This document shows, in pieces, positions 21,901 through 30,336 of a stretch of 54,334 nucleotides of DNA. Position numbers and translations under genes: made by a program. The stretch covers positions 1 to 54,334 of the forward strand of contig JAQUPQ010000030.1 in NCBI GenBank assembly GCA_028716525.1. Reading direction: 5' to 3'. Origin of the DNA: Terriglobia bacterium. GTDB taxonomy: Bacteria > Acidobacteriota > Terriglobia > JAIQFV01. Below the pieces are notes generated by a model that was not told the origin of the DNA, did no database searches, and was given only the letters and a program-made list of their open reading frames with translations. Numbering within the stretch: the first letter of the stretch is position 1; every line of letters starts with the position of its first letter.

Positions 21901-22552
21901 TTTTAACATCCACCACGTTTAGCACGGCTTTTCCGTTGGAGCATTGCGGAAGGGCCAGAACCTTGCCACGGAAAAGGTTGATCCGCTCCGCCGAACCTTC
22001 GACGTGCAGCCGGATGATGATGTCCTTGTTGACAACCGACTTTGGGTATATCCACGTTCCTTTGGTGTATCCGTAGGTCGTGGCCGTATCAATCGCTATG
22101 GTATGGTAAAACGTGGAAGATCCATCCGCCGCCGTGAAACTCGCTACTGTTACTTCTTCGGTCTTATCGCCGTCGTTTATGACAAGCACTTCATCGGCCG
22201 CGAATGTTACGAATGTTTTTCCGACGATGTAAAGATTGGTGGAACCGTCCGGAATAAGCCGATCAAACTCTCCGACAACCGAATGGAACGGTGAAGAAGT
22301 CGAAAGCGGATTGAAATAATCATCCGGGTCTCCAAAGGTGATTGAAATGTCCGGTATCGTCGGCCGGTGAATCCATTCCGGGTCGAGGTCCAGAACATTG
22401 GAAATCGGGGACATTGAAATAATATCGTGCGATCCATTCAGAACGATGTTCTGCCCTTCGGGGTCGTATATGACTTCAACGTAATACTTCGCGCCCGTGG
22501 AGTTTGAGAGCGCGGTTGAAATCGTCGAAGGAAGTTCATCATGGTACGGCAT
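18902..22552 (-). CDS. large tail tip protein with lectin-like and LVIVD beta-propeller domains
   Basis: 1,216 aa. The N-terminal 290 residues and C-terminal 380 residues are tail-like. Residues about 295-480 resemble a concanavalin-type jelly-roll (YYYVNVNNN, WHEFTIQRLDGVITMW). Residues about 505-835 hold seven or so repeats of the form GDYAYV-x-DITDKANP, the LVIVD propeller unit. It follows the tape measure and a small distal-tail-like gene, so it probably builds the tail tip and binds the receptor; the propeller is the best candidate for binding. Confidence 0.75.
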   Translation of the reverse strand: MPYHDELPSTISTALSNSTGAKYYVEVIYDPEGQNIVLNGSHDIISMSPISNVLDLDPEWIHRPTIPDISITFGDPDDYFNPLSTSSPFHSVVGEFDRLIPDGSTNLYIVGKTFVTFAADEVLVINDGDKTEEVTVASFTAADGSSTFYHTIAIDTATTYGYTKGTWIYPKSVVNKDIIIRLHVEGSAERINLFRGKVLALPQCSNGKAVLNVVDVKKYHLDQVLRGAETGDSDKLKRVDTTGTIADTVIWNDGSEGTLDRAKVAVLSNAKLGEWTVEFYQEESVVVGEDFTDNFDSAVDYRWLPLTATRWTNGALGGRTCWYINTSAYGALDYNRLGELALVTGIEYYNFEFTCQAMINEALSGGYAFALVFGYEDANNYYYVNVNNNSGNPQIELWNVVSGIGSLISSWAASAYLDDTDWHEFTIQRLDGVITMWHDSVQVFQVTDTTHGAGLCGMGSRDDSAGFDDVSITSLGSQGFKLYGPDVIEGVKGRINLYAVKTYGNVKYQSYAITPRKVLADNDYLYIADSTDAVDIFDIHEKENPVAISRISGTGSPNYLDNPIHLAIKGDYLFVGTQDDDCVTILDVTDRFNPAYQTRITTPSGAVSASTAPNPFVLGENLYVVWALAAGSGLYVYSLADPENPSATGNIALTTPNHNCLFVLGDYAYCVDADTFKIIDISNPAAPSLTGSCTAAPDYLTAAKDLYVDGDYAYLVDTTNHALLVIDITDKANPVKEGALAGSGSANYLGGAYAVVKRDSYCYVAAFNDDSLTVVDVSTPASPATVDHLASDGSPNYLDGAIHLALYGDYAYVLGASDYSLGVFRISTSDSQQVGQESVRIPFSAFGGTPVVYDMCKFSTCINFENQNVVSALYDLYVNHAGIDNKYLDCSSYFGAKTIGTLNESFTAGDTTIRVAVNVPAYIKAAEVLTITEGTTTEDVTVSTGVAATAKYPPYITLVVSALANSYTKAATVTWKQRAAYDADFTWDAEYHYCDIMNYDITFSLDRAQTILQAIEEIVKHLDGYVWTDNWGVDKLHSFRPHNPASITAAHWYDTNITFPVPTITTIEPYNEFVVRYGYDYLNSEYMYEYVWPPSDEKNKSYIKHGVKRTKYIGLPGCWVESYAASVAQHRYWMWNDGITCFKYSLSLLEILTQPGDWVEFVLEKPTISAIAEVYGIQSLNLVGGVNFEVLSYCINNMQNWFLLNASGLNGYDVIW

Positions 22553-22935
22553 TACGGCAAACTCGTTTCCATGAACATCAGCGTATGAACCACACCGTAG
22601 GCTTTTTCGCCAAAGGTGTATCTGGTCCGGATGTTATCCGGTACAAGAAAGACCTTCAGTGAAGCCGTTGCGTCATAGATAAAATTATAGTACACCGTCA
22701 TTTCTTTCTGTTCGTCGATGATCTGCCTTATCCGTGATTTGGTGTCACGCGCGGTTTCGGCAATCTGCATCGTCATGGTGTCCCAGCGCGAGCCGGAAGC
22801 GTGGAGATACGGCGCGCCGAGCTGGTTGTTTATCAAGTCTGTGTCCTGCGATTGCCGGACCGCAACCAGGCGGACTTCTTCGTCGGAGAAATAAACGCTC
22901 GAACCGGCAAGCGTGAATTTGACGGCGTTCGCCAT
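22552..22935 (-). CDS. distal tail-like protein, 127 aa
   Basis: Position directly after the tape measure, size and beta pattern (VKFTLAGSSVYFSDEEVRLV, MTMQIAETARD) fit a small tail-tip or distal-tail protein. Start and stop touch both neighbours by one base. Assignment by synteny only. Confidence 0.55.
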   Translation of the reverse strand: MANAVKFTLAGSSVYFSDEEVRLVAVRQSQDTDLINNQLGAPYLHASGSRWDTMTMQIAETARDTKSRIRQIIDEQKEMTVYYNFIYDATASLKVFLVPDNIRTRYTFGEKAYGVVHTLMFMETSLP

Positions 22936-25853
22936 TAGTACGGACTCACCCAGTTTGTCATGTATCTTTCACGGTAACGGATTCTCGGAGAGATGTTTTG
23001 ATCCGTTATCTCTACCCATGTCTGGGGCGTGGCCTCATTGACGATAACATTCACGCCTTGCTTTGAAGCCTGCCCCGTCCCTCCAGGAGGACCGCTTAAC
23101 CCGGCACTCACCTTGCCTGCCGATCCGAGTCTGCCAAGAAGATCGTCCAACGGCCCCGTATCAATATCAAGCCCGACTGAGATCGTCCAAATGTGCGACG
23201 TAACGCTTTGGAGTTCAGTATCGAGGGCCGTCATGGAGGCCGTGTATTCGTTGGTTACATCCGTCGCGGATTTCATTTCGTCGGAATTATCCGCTATCGC
23301 GTCGGACTGTGCGCCGTAGTGCTCCAAGAGTTCATCGGAGCCGTCGCCAAGCGTCTGGGTCATCTGGTTGTATTGGTCGATCAGGTCATTGTACGCCTGC
23401 ACCGCGTCGGCATAGGCTTGGCTGGTCGGGTCCAGGGTTTCGATGTACGCCGCCATGTCGTCGATAAGAGTTCTGATATATTCATCGACTTCCGTTTCCG
23501 ACATGGGGACACCGAAGTATAGCATATCCTGAATAGCCTGCCCCGCCATTGCGATGTTCTGCTGAAACTCCTGAAAATCCGTGAAGAAGGTTTGCCAGTA
23601 TCTTTCCCATTCGATGCTTGCCAGACGGACAAGCCCGATCTGATCTTCAAGAAGCGGGTTCACAAGACCGAGCTTGTCATACAGGGCCGTGAGTTTATCT
23701 ACGACCTGTTGATATTCGTATGAGCCTTCTTCCAACTTTGGGATCAGGGCTTCGTAGGAATTGATTTGTTTCCATACTGATTCCTCGGTTTCGATACCGA
23801 GATAGTCAAGCTGCCCGGCTAGGCTGTAAAAATAATCGATCTTCTTCCGCATTTCTTCGTCAACTTCTCTCGCTGTTGGACTTGTAAACGCTTCAATGAG
23901 TGCAGAACCAACAGCCAAGATGCTCGGAGCCAAATCTTTAAAACTCAAATCAATGTCTTTGATATTGCCCGTAATTTTGTCACGCGGCATCTGTTCAAAT
24001 ATGGTGATAAGCCCGGCAACAGCCGCGACGATATTCCCAATCGTAGCCACTGTCTGTTTCATTACAGAATCAGAGCCTGCGAGTTGCCCCGTCAACTCAA
24101 ATATTGTACTAACCCACGCTTGCGTAGAGGCTTTTGCCGCTTCAAGCTTTGCCTTCGCTTTTTCTGTTTCATCGGCCCATTTTTTAATTTTATCTTCTAC
24201 TTCTGGACAAGATTCTATGAGTTTACCTATCGCATCGTCAAGGGCGTGAGATTCAACTTTTGCCTTGCGTAATTTCCCGCTGGCTTCATTTGCTCTAATA
24301 GCAAATTCTTCCGTGGCTACTGCGGCACTCCCCGTTGATTGGGCAAGTTCATCTGTTTTTTCACTTGTCATCCCAAACAAATCCGTAATTGTGGCTACTG
24401 GACCATTGGGGGCTCCAAGTTTTTGTGTTTCTCCGAACAGGTTTTCCGTTGATAGGGTCAGATTTTCCGTATCAACTTCTAAATCCCTTGCGGCTTGACT
24501 TGCCTGCATATTCATGTGTAGTTGCGCATCGTAGGCATTTTTCGATTTCTGCCCAGCGATGGTTTCGACAAAAAGAAGCCACGCTGCCGTGGCAGCCGCA
24601 ATCGCGCCGACAACACCCAACGAACCAGTTCCGATAACAGAGCCCAGCCCGGTCAGCCCGTTGATAACTTTCGCAAACTCAATTCCCTTGATCGCAAGCG
24701 ACACAGCACCGAACGCTAACGCTAACTCTCCGACAAGTTTGATAATCGCCTGAAACTGCTCCGGATTGTCTTTCAGCCAGCCCGTTATGTCTTTCAGAAC
24801 CGGCATGACGGCTTTGCCGATTTCAACAAACGCAATCTCAAAATTGTTTTTAAGAATTGCCAGTTGTTGCGTAAAGGTTCCGGTAACTTCTTGAAATTCT
24901 TTCTCTGTGTCCCCAGATGCATCTGCAACGCCCCGGATCGCCTCTCCGAAAGCGTCCATGTTATTCGCGGCGAGTTGGATAATATCCCGGCTTCGGCCAA
25001 GTTCAAGGGTCTGGAGAGTTGCGGCCTTGGCCTGCGGGGTCATGGTTTTAAAACGAGTTTCGAGTTTTTTAATTAGGGCTTCGAGACCGATGAAATTCCC
25101 CTGCGAATCATAAATGGATCCAATGAGCTTTTCCCATTCCGGCCGGTGTTCCGTAATAGACTTTAAGGCCATCGCAATCTTTTGCCCGGATTCACTGGCC
25201 TCCAAGCCGTATTGCGAGAAAAATCCAAACGCGCCGTACAATTCTTCAATTGGGATTTTCAGGCCCTGAGCCTGCGGAATAATTTTCCCCATCGCGGATT
25301 CGAGTTCTTGATATGAGACGTTGGACATATCAAGAGTCGCGTTTTGCATATCAAGCAAAGATTCCAAATCCTCAACACCGAGACCGTAAGCCTTCATGAT
25401 AGGCGTTGTGGCCCCTATCACGTCCCTCAGGTCGGAATGCGTGGCAACGGCGGCCTTGCTTGTAATTTCAAGAGCGGAAATCGCGTCGCTTGTACTGAAT
25501 CCGGCGCGGAGCAGTTGTTCCATTCCTCCGGTGAGCGCGGAGAGAGAAAGCGGAACGGATGAACCAATGTCCTTGATGGACTGTTCTATCGCTTTAAATT
25601 CGTCATCGGTCAGGTCAACCGTGTTTTTCAGGTCAACCATCCCGCCTTCAAACTTCGCGGCGGCGATAGTGGAGGCGACAAACGCGGCCGTTCCTGCGGC
25701 AAGGGCTTTATTGAGGACGTCATCCATTGTGATCGCGCCCTTCTTAATCTTCGCCGTCAGGTCGTCAAGACCTTTTCCGAATTTGTCAGCCCCAGCCAGA
25801 GAAACAAGAACCGCTATTTCACCGAGTCCCGGTATGTCCCCGAATCCAGCCAT
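22935..25853 (-). CDS. tape measure protein
   Basis: 972 aa. The N-terminal half is the phage minor tail/TP901 type (AAAKFEGGMVDLKNTVDLTD, DVIGATTPIMKAYGLGVEDL, YGAFGFFSQYGLEASESG). Hydrophobic segments near 370-430, such as GVVGAIAAATAAWLLFVE, are the usual membrane-active part, and long helices follow. By the rule of about 0.15 nm per residue the tail would be near 145 nm. Preceded by the chaperone pair, as usual. Confidence 0.9.
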   Translation of the reverse strand: MAGFGDIPGLGEIAVLVSLAGADKFGKGLDDLTAKIKKGAITMDDVLNKALAAGTAAFVASTIAAAKFEGGMVDLKNTVDLTDDEFKAIEQSIKDIGSSVPLSLSALTGGMEQLLRAGFSTSDAISALEITSKAAVATHSDLRDVIGATTPIMKAYGLGVEDLESLLDMQNATLDMSNVSYQELESAMGKIIPQAQGLKIPIEELYGAFGFFSQYGLEASESGQKIAMALKSITEHRPEWEKLIGSIYDSQGNFIGLEALIKKLETRFKTMTPQAKAATLQTLELGRSRDIIQLAANNMDAFGEAIRGVADASGDTEKEFQEVTGTFTQQLAILKNNFEIAFVEIGKAVMPVLKDITGWLKDNPEQFQAIIKLVGELALAFGAVSLAIKGIEFAKVINGLTGLGSVIGTGSLGVVGAIAAATAAWLLFVETIAGQKSKNAYDAQLHMNMQASQAARDLEVDTENLTLSTENLFGETQKLGAPNGPVATITDLFGMTSEKTDELAQSTGSAAVATEEFAIRANEASGKLRKAKVESHALDDAIGKLIESCPEVEDKIKKWADETEKAKAKLEAAKASTQAWVSTIFELTGQLAGSDSVMKQTVATIGNIVAAVAGLITIFEQMPRDKITGNIKDIDLSFKDLAPSILAVGSALIEAFTSPTAREVDEEMRKKIDYFYSLAGQLDYLGIETEESVWKQINSYEALIPKLEEGSYEYQQVVDKLTALYDKLGLVNPLLEDQIGLVRLASIEWERYWQTFFTDFQEFQQNIAMAGQAIQDMLYFGVPMSETEVDEYIRTLIDDMAAYIETLDPTSQAYADAVQAYNDLIDQYNQMTQTLGDGSDELLEHYGAQSDAIADNSDEMKSATDVTNEYTASMTALDTELQSVTSHIWTISVGLDIDTGPLDDLLGRLGSAGKVSAGLSGPPGGTGQASKQGVNVIVNEATPQTWVEITDQNISPRIRYRERYMTNWVSPY

Positions 25854-26125
25854 TAGTAGACCTCAACGTCTGTAAACCCACCCTTGCCGTCTGGAACCCT
25901 GTACGTCTTTGCTCCCTTGTTCTCTTGCCGTTTCTCTCTCTTGAATAACTGCTTAATGCCCTTGCCTTTTGGAAGATGGACATTCACGTTAGCCGTACCA
26001 ATCACGTCCGCCACGCCTATCAATAACTCCGGAAAATGCTTGATTAGGTATTCCGCGATAATCTGTTCCTCGGTCTTGATTCCCATTGAAGCCAATAGAA
26101 GCGCGCGCCGGAACGGGTTGGTCAT
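25853..26125 (-). CDS. tail assembly chaperone, frameshifted extension (T part)
   Basis: The frame is open well upstream of its first ATG (26125), back to the slippery site at 26218-26224, and reads LDNEGFAEWRIREHIARRYG before MTNPFRR. That sequence is typical of the second chaperone frame. The product is therefore likely a fusion to the 26134-26736 protein by -1 frameshifting, giving the G-GT pair needed for tail assembly. It overlaps the tape measure start by one base. Confidence 0.75.
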   Translation of the reverse strand: MTNPFRRALLLASMGIKTEEQIIAEYLIKHFPELLIGVADVIGTANVNVHLPKGKGIKQLFKREKRQENKGAKTYRVPDGKGGFTDVEVY

Positions 26126-26133
26126 GTCCTCCG

Positions 26134-26736
26134 TCAGTTCGTCGGAGAAAGGTTTGTATCCGTAGCGTCGGGCGATGTGCTCTCGGATTCGCCACTCTGC
26201 AAAACCTTCATTGTCGAGTTTTTTGCTTCGCGCGCCACCTCGTTGATCTTTCCGGTAAGTTCAAGATATTTCTGCGCCAGAAGGTTCATGAGGTCGGCGT
26301 TGGAGCAAAGAATATCCTTGAACGCCACGCGGTCGTCGGAGGTCGGAAAGAGTTTGTTCCCGCCACGGTCTTTAAGGAACATGGGGATAAGTTCCTGGAT
26401 CGTCCGGACCTTCGAGAATTTCTTGGCCATCTGCTCGGCAAGATTGCGCGGCTTTTCCTCCTCGATCCGTTTCCGAGCCTCGCCCTTGAAGGTTTTCACT
26501 TCCGCGCGCCAATCATCTTCATTGACGGCCATGTCAGCAAAGCCCTTCGCGCGGAGTTCGGCGTACCGGCCCTGATAGACTTCCTCTTGCACTTCGAGAA
26601 TGGAATAAACGTCCGGGGCGGTCAGAACAGCGTCAACGTGGCCCGTATCACCGGGAAGTGGGATCTGGAATTGGACGGAGATGGTTTTCTTTTCGTAGGC
26701 GGATTTGATGATGTCAATGGGTTTGAGTCCCGACAT
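26134..26736 (-). CDS. tail assembly chaperone (G part)
   Basis: 200 aa, starting MSGLKPIDIIKSAYEKKTIS after GGAGAAAACAAC. It has the acidic helical make-up of siphovirus tail chaperones (VYSILEVQEEVYQGRYAEL, QYLVL-type C-terminal helix). Codons 172-173 form the slippery A AAA AAC; without a shift it ends at SPTN 28 codons later. It lies between the tail tube genes and the tape measure. Confidence 0.8.
   Translation of the reverse strand: MSGLKPIDIIKSAYEKKTISVQFQIPLPGDTGHVDAVLTAPDVYSILEVQEEVYQGRYAELRAKGFADMAVNEDDWRAEVKTFKGEARKRIEEEKPRNLAEQMAKKFSKVRTIQELIPMFLKDRGGNKLFPTSDDRVAFKDILCSNADLMNLLAQKYLELTGKINEVAREAKNSTMKVLQSGESESTSPDATDTNLSPTN
26218..26224 (-). promoter_or_regulatory. -1 programmed frameshift site, A AAA AAC
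   Basis: The heptamer is in the correct register with the upstream frame (GCA AAA AAC). After slipping, translation reads into the 25853 frame without a stop. The heptamer is a classic X XXY YYZ slippery sequence and sits where tail chaperone frameshifts are expected. Confidence 0.8.
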
Positions 26737-26995
26737 TGTTGTTTTCTCCTTTCTCGATCGTTTCATCTACCAGTGCGAATACGTGCCGCTTGACGGCCAT
26801 GTACTGCATGGAAAAATCAAGGAACTTCTGAATATCGGACTTGGGGGGCAGTTTACTTTTGTCCGCGTAAACCGCCACCCCAAGCCTCGAATTTCTCTCG
26901 ACCAAATACCGGTCAGGCTCCACGCCGGACACGAATTTGATCGCGGCAATCTCAAAAAGGTTAATCGTCGCGTGTTCCCGTTTTCCCTCTTCCAT
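26714..26995 (-). CDS. small tail-region protein, 93 aa
   Basis: Starts MEEGKREHATINLFEIAAIK after GGAGGTTTGAAA. Mixed alpha-beta with no motif. Lies between the tail tube and the chaperone and overlaps the chaperone start. Probably a tail morphogenesis factor. Confidence 0.6.
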   Translation of the reverse strand: MEEGKREHATINLFEIAAIKFVSGVEPDRYLVERNSRLGVAVYADKSKLPPKSDIQKFLDFSMQYMAVKRHVFALVDETIEKGENNNVGTQTH

Positions 26996-27013
26996 TTTCA
27001 AACCTCCTTAAGG

Positions 27014-27817
27014 TTAAGCGGATACTTTCGCCCACAGACACGAAACAACGTCCGAAGCGGCCGGGGTTCCGGTGGTGAATGTGATGGTCCCGGATGCTCC
27101 GATGGTAATGCCGGACTTGACCCGCTTGGTCGTCCAGGAATCGGACTTGTCTTTCAACTTGACAAACACGGCGGTGTCATAGTCCCAGTCGTCATGCGAA
27201 GTCGCGGTAACGAGCGTAACGGGCGTGCCTGAGGACATCTGGTAAACGGCCGTTGTCGGCGTGGCGTTGAACTTGTCAAACACCATTTCAGCACCAGAGC
27301 AGAGGACAAACGGCTCGTGATAGGTGTGGAATTTGATCGTCCGGTCGCCATAGTCCATCTGGTTGGTGAAGCCGATGTCGTCAATAACCATGTCCTGGAT
27401 GACAAGGGAGAACAGGACCGTAACATTGTCAGAATCCCTGCAAATGGCTTCCCAGTGTCCGACCGGAAGATCGTTTTCCTGGCGGAGCGAGAGGACACCC
27501 GTTCCGGCAGTGGACCAGGTCTGCCCGTAGAACGTGGCAAGATCAGTCCAAGCCTTTCCGCCGAGAATGGTAAGGGTTCCGTCCCAGCGCGGTCCGCGCC
27601 GGATATGGGTTTTGTCGTCGCCGCCGCCCTGCTGGAAAATGTCCGCCTCGTAGTCCCATGACGGTTCTCCGATTTCAATCTGGGTGATGTAGGACATATT
27701 CGTCCACACCACCGGAGCCGCGACGGTCGCCTCTTGGCGGACAAAGCGGTTAAGCGTAAAACGCCCCATCTGGTGCGAATTTGCCGCAGGCGCACCGAGT
27801 TGGTCAGTTTTTGCCAT
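27014..27817 (-). CDS. major tail tube protein
   Basis: 267 aa, beta-rich with an N-terminal long arm (LGAPAANSHQMGRFTLNRFV), in the standard place between the tail terminator and chaperone genes. Good ribosome site (AGGAGG). Identification rests on synteny, size and composition. Confidence 0.7.
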   Translation of the reverse strand: MAKTDQLGAPAANSHQMGRFTLNRFVRQEATVAAPVVWTNMSYITQIEIGEPSWDYEADIFQQGGGDDKTHIRRGPRWDGTLTILGGKAWTDLATFYGQTWSTAGTGVLSLRQENDLPVGHWEAICRDSDNVTVLFSLVIQDMVIDDIGFTNQMDYGDRTIKFHTYHEPFVLCSGAEMVFDKFNATPTTAVYQMSSGTPVTLVTATSHDDWDYDTAVFVKLKDKSDSWTTKRVKSGITIGASGTITFTTGTPAASDVVSCLWAKVSA

Positions 27818-27834
27818 TAAAAATCCTCCTGAAG

Positions 27835-28326
27835 TTAAGCGATAAGAATTACTTCAAACTCGCGTCTAAACTCTTTCGGGTCCTCTGCGGTCAACACACG
27901 CGGCCCGTTTATCTGTTGAACCACTATGCCCTGCGCCGTGAGCGTGGTTCCCGTGTAAGCCGTGCTTGTGGTTACGTTAAACGTCGAAGTCGATTGCAAT
28001 GTCTTTGGATCCTTGAAAAGATTCAGCGTGGTGTCCGTGATAATGTTCATTTCTTCTTCGCCGCCCGTCTTTCTATCGCACCATGCGCCGATAATCATGG
28101 AATAGCGTTCGTATCCTGCGCCGCCCTGCTGGTTGAAATCGCCGTTGCATAACGGAGCCTCCACATAAAGAACGGGCTTGGAAAATCTTTTAAAAACGTC
28201 ATCCTCCGGCCAACCCAAGACCACCGTCCATGAAGTCCACGGCGAAGTGGCGGCGGCTTTCGCGGCGAGCAGTTGATAGATGCACTGCTGAATGTCAGTT
28301 GATTTCCGGGCCGCCCGAAGCGACAT
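27835..28326 (-). CDS. tail terminator/completion-like protein, 163 aa
   Basis: Starts MSLRAARKSTDIQQCIYQLL. Strands and helices of the lambda U-like type (WTVVLGWPEDDVFKRFSKPV; EFRREFEVILIA at the end). It follows the gp10-like head-tail gene and precedes the tail tube, the usual tail terminator position. Confidence 0.6.
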   Translation of the reverse strand: MSLRAARKSTDIQQCIYQLLAAKAAATSPWTSWTVVLGWPEDDVFKRFSKPVLYVEAPLCNGDFNQQGGAGYERYSMIIGAWCDRKTGGEEEMNIITDTTLNLFKDPKTLQSTSTFNVTTSTAYTGTTLTAQGIVVQQINGPRVLTAEDPKEFRREFEVILIA

Positions 28327-28513
28327 TTTCCCCTCTCGGCATCATGGATGAAAAATCGTTTATCAGTTCTGCGGCGGTTGTGTAAGAAAACATCAAAACC
28401 AGATCGCGCCCCTGCCCGTTGTAGTTTGAAACCGTGAGACAGATTTTATCCCCGGCTTTTGCGGTGGCGATGTCATCCACCTTGTTGAACAGAATTAAAT
28501 CAGATAGCATCAT
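28295..28513 (-). CDS. hypothetical head-tail region protein, 72 aa
   Basis: Beta-rich (GDKICLTVSNYNGQGRDLVL). Overlaps both neighbours by 4 and 32 nt. Probably a small head-tail joining or completion component; not recognised. Confidence 0.55.
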   Translation of the reverse strand: MMLSDLILFNKVDDIATAKAGDKICLTVSNYNGQGRDLVLMFSYTTAAELINDFSSMMPRGENVASGGPEIN

Positions 28514-28980
28514 TTCTGACCTTCTTTTTTTATGGCTTCTTTGAGTGCGTTGGCAATATCCTGTTTAATCTGCGGCCCTTTCTGGCGCATGGGATCTCCC
28601 AGGAAACGCCTCGGAGCCATGTACTTTGTCCCGTCGTGGACAAACTTCATGTAATTCGCTATCGTTTCGTCCTGATAAATCAGCCATTGCAGGGCTTTGG
28701 TAAAATCGCCCGACTGACCGACCGGGATCATTTTCATCGACCGTCTCCCTTGCCCCGTTAAAACGCGGACTGGCATGGACGGACCGCCCGGAGGCGGAGG
28801 AAAGTATTGCCTTCCTTTGCTCGACGTAACAGGGGCTGGATGCGGGCCGGAAAGGTTTTTCAATGATTCGTCAAAAATATCCTGCGCACCCTTCCTGATA
28901 ACCCTCGGCGCAGTATCCAGAAACGCCTTCTTGACTGCGGCGGACTTGGTTTCCCAGCCTTTTATGTTCACACTGTTCAA
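28510..28980 (-). CDS. HK97 gp10-like head-tail joining protein
   Basis: 156 aa. A long N-terminal helix (SAAVKKAFLDTAPRVIRKGA) followed by LSGPHPAPVTSSKGRQYFPPP, RVLTGQGRRSMKM and YMKFVHDGTKYMAPRRFLGD are typical of the gp10 family. The position before the tail terminator agrees. Confidence 0.75.
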   Translation of the reverse strand: MNSVNIKGWETKSAAVKKAFLDTAPRVIRKGAQDIFDESLKNLSGPHPAPVTSSKGRQYFPPPPGGPSMPVRVLTGQGRRSMKMIPVGQSGDFTKALQWLIYQDETIANYMKFVHDGTKYMAPRRFLGDPMRQKGPQIKQDIANALKEAIKKEGQK

Positions 28981-29462
28981 GATTCCCGCCTGACCAGATG
29001 CGCCACCTGCCCGGCATCGCCCGGAAGGTCTGTAACGTCCCGGATCAAGTACTTATTGCTGTCATACGTTATATAATCATGATATTCAGATTTTCCGGAC
29101 AAGTCTACAAACGCGCCGGATGTACGGTTCACCGTACCCCAAACAAAGCGGTCTGTTTTTTGAATCTCGCCTATCTGGGAAAGCCATTCCTTGTTGATAG
29201 GGATATTGCCGGAAATCATCGAAATCGGCTCTGTAATGACAAACGAAAGCGGCGTTGTGGCCTCGGTGGTAGAGTAAAGCCCCAGACCGTTGCAGGCCGT
29301 TGCTGATGGGTTGTCCCTGTGCCACTGCGCGGAGAAAGACGGGTTGTTGGTATCCCTCGAAGCCATGCACCGGCACGTGGAACCCGTGAAGGTCGAAAGC
29401 GTGGCATCTTCGGCCAGTGCGGACCTGTTAAGCCACGCGCAAAACCGTTCCTTGTACGTCAT
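28977..29462 (-). CDS. head closure-like protein, 161 aa
   Basis: MTYKERFCAWLNRSALAEDA start and beta-rich body (DKYLIRDVTDLPGDAGQVA near the end). In the order of head-tail connector genes this is the head closure slot. Overlaps neighbours by 4 nt on both sides. Confidence 0.55.
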   Translation of the reverse strand: MTYKERFCAWLNRSALAEDATLSTFTGSTCRCMASRDTNNPSFSAQWHRDNPSATACNGLGLYSTTEATTPLSFVITEPISMISGNIPINKEWLSQIGEIQKTDRFVWGTVNRTSGAFVDLSGKSEYHDYITYDSNKYLIRDVTDLPGDAGQVAHLVRRES

Positions 29463-29956
29463 TCGTCGTCAACCCCGAAAACCTGAAATGCTCTTGATTC
29501 GTCCGTTGCGCCAAAGTCGATATTGGTATTGTCGTTTTCGTCCGGGTGGTAGTCGTCCCCGCCCGTGTAGGACCAAGACCAGGTTTCATATTTCATCCCG
29601 GCCTTGTCGAGCATATCCTTGGCGCGCGCAATGTACCAAGCCGCCATTTCCTTCCGTTCGGTGTTCCGGACTTCCGTGCTCTTGACGTTTCCGGCCTGAA
29701 AGTCCTCTTTGGCCGGGATTGAAACAATCAGCGCGGCCACGTAGTAACACTGCGCCGCCTTTGCCAGCGCGCCGCCGTCAGCCGAAGCGGTAGTGTAAGC
29801 GGTGAGCGAGGCGTAGCCGTTATTGGAAAGAATCTTGTTCAGCCACGAATCCCCAGCTGTGATAAACGGCGCGGAATAGAGAAACGAAGTCCCGAAATCG
29901 GTTGTAGACCAATTCCCAACGTTCCTGACTTCGGTCGATGTTACGTTATGTGCCAT
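29459..29956 (-). CDS. head-tail adaptor-like protein, 165 aa
   Basis: Helical (AALIVSIPAKEDFQAGNVKS, EMAAWYIARAKDMLDKAG) with an acidic C-terminal tail. It occupies the adaptor position after the capsid cluster. Assigned by synteny. Confidence 0.5.
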   Translation of the reverse strand: MAHNVTSTEVRNVGNWSTTDFGTSFLYSAPFITAGDSWLNKILSNNGYASLTAYTTASADGGALAKAAQCYYVAALIVSIPAKEDFQAGNVKSTEVRNTERKEMAAWYIARAKDMLDKAGMKYETWSWSYTGGDDYHPDENDNTNIDFGATDESRAFQVFGVDDE

Positions 29957-29991
29957 TGTAAACCCATTTTTTAGGAAAGCAGGCCAAGTTG

Positions 29992-30336
29992 TTAAACAAC
30001 GATTCGATCTATTGTTTTGCCGTCTTCGTTTTCAATAAACGCAATCGTGTTGAAAAAAATGTTAAGGTGATTTTCATCCTTATCTGTTACATCTTCCAGA
30101 ACAGCGAAAGCCCACCAACCCTGTCGTTTCAGTTCATCCGCTATGTGGTCTGTATCGAGAATAATCTTCTCCCACGGTTCTTGTGGACGGGCCAGCGAAC
30201 TTTCCTGAAACGGAACCTCAACTCGGTTGTTATAAACCGCATGATAGTGTTTGATGCTCCCGACGACAAATTCCTTTACTATTTCCTTTGGGTTCACAGC
30301 ACCACCCGGATGCTTAAAACGAATTTTGACAACCAT
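29992..30336 (-). CDS. hypothetical protein, 114 aa
   Basis: Starts MVVKIRFKHPGGAVNPKEIV; mixed alpha-beta. It lies between a glycosyltransferase gene and the head-tail connectors, separated from the former by a 200-nt structured leader. Not recognised. Confidence 0.6.
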   Translation of the reverse strand: MVVKIRFKHPGGAVNPKEIVKEFVVGSIKHYHAVYNNRVEVPFQESSLARPQEPWEKIILDTDHIADELKRQGWWAFAVLEDVTDKDENHLNIFFNTIAFIENEDGKTIDRIVV

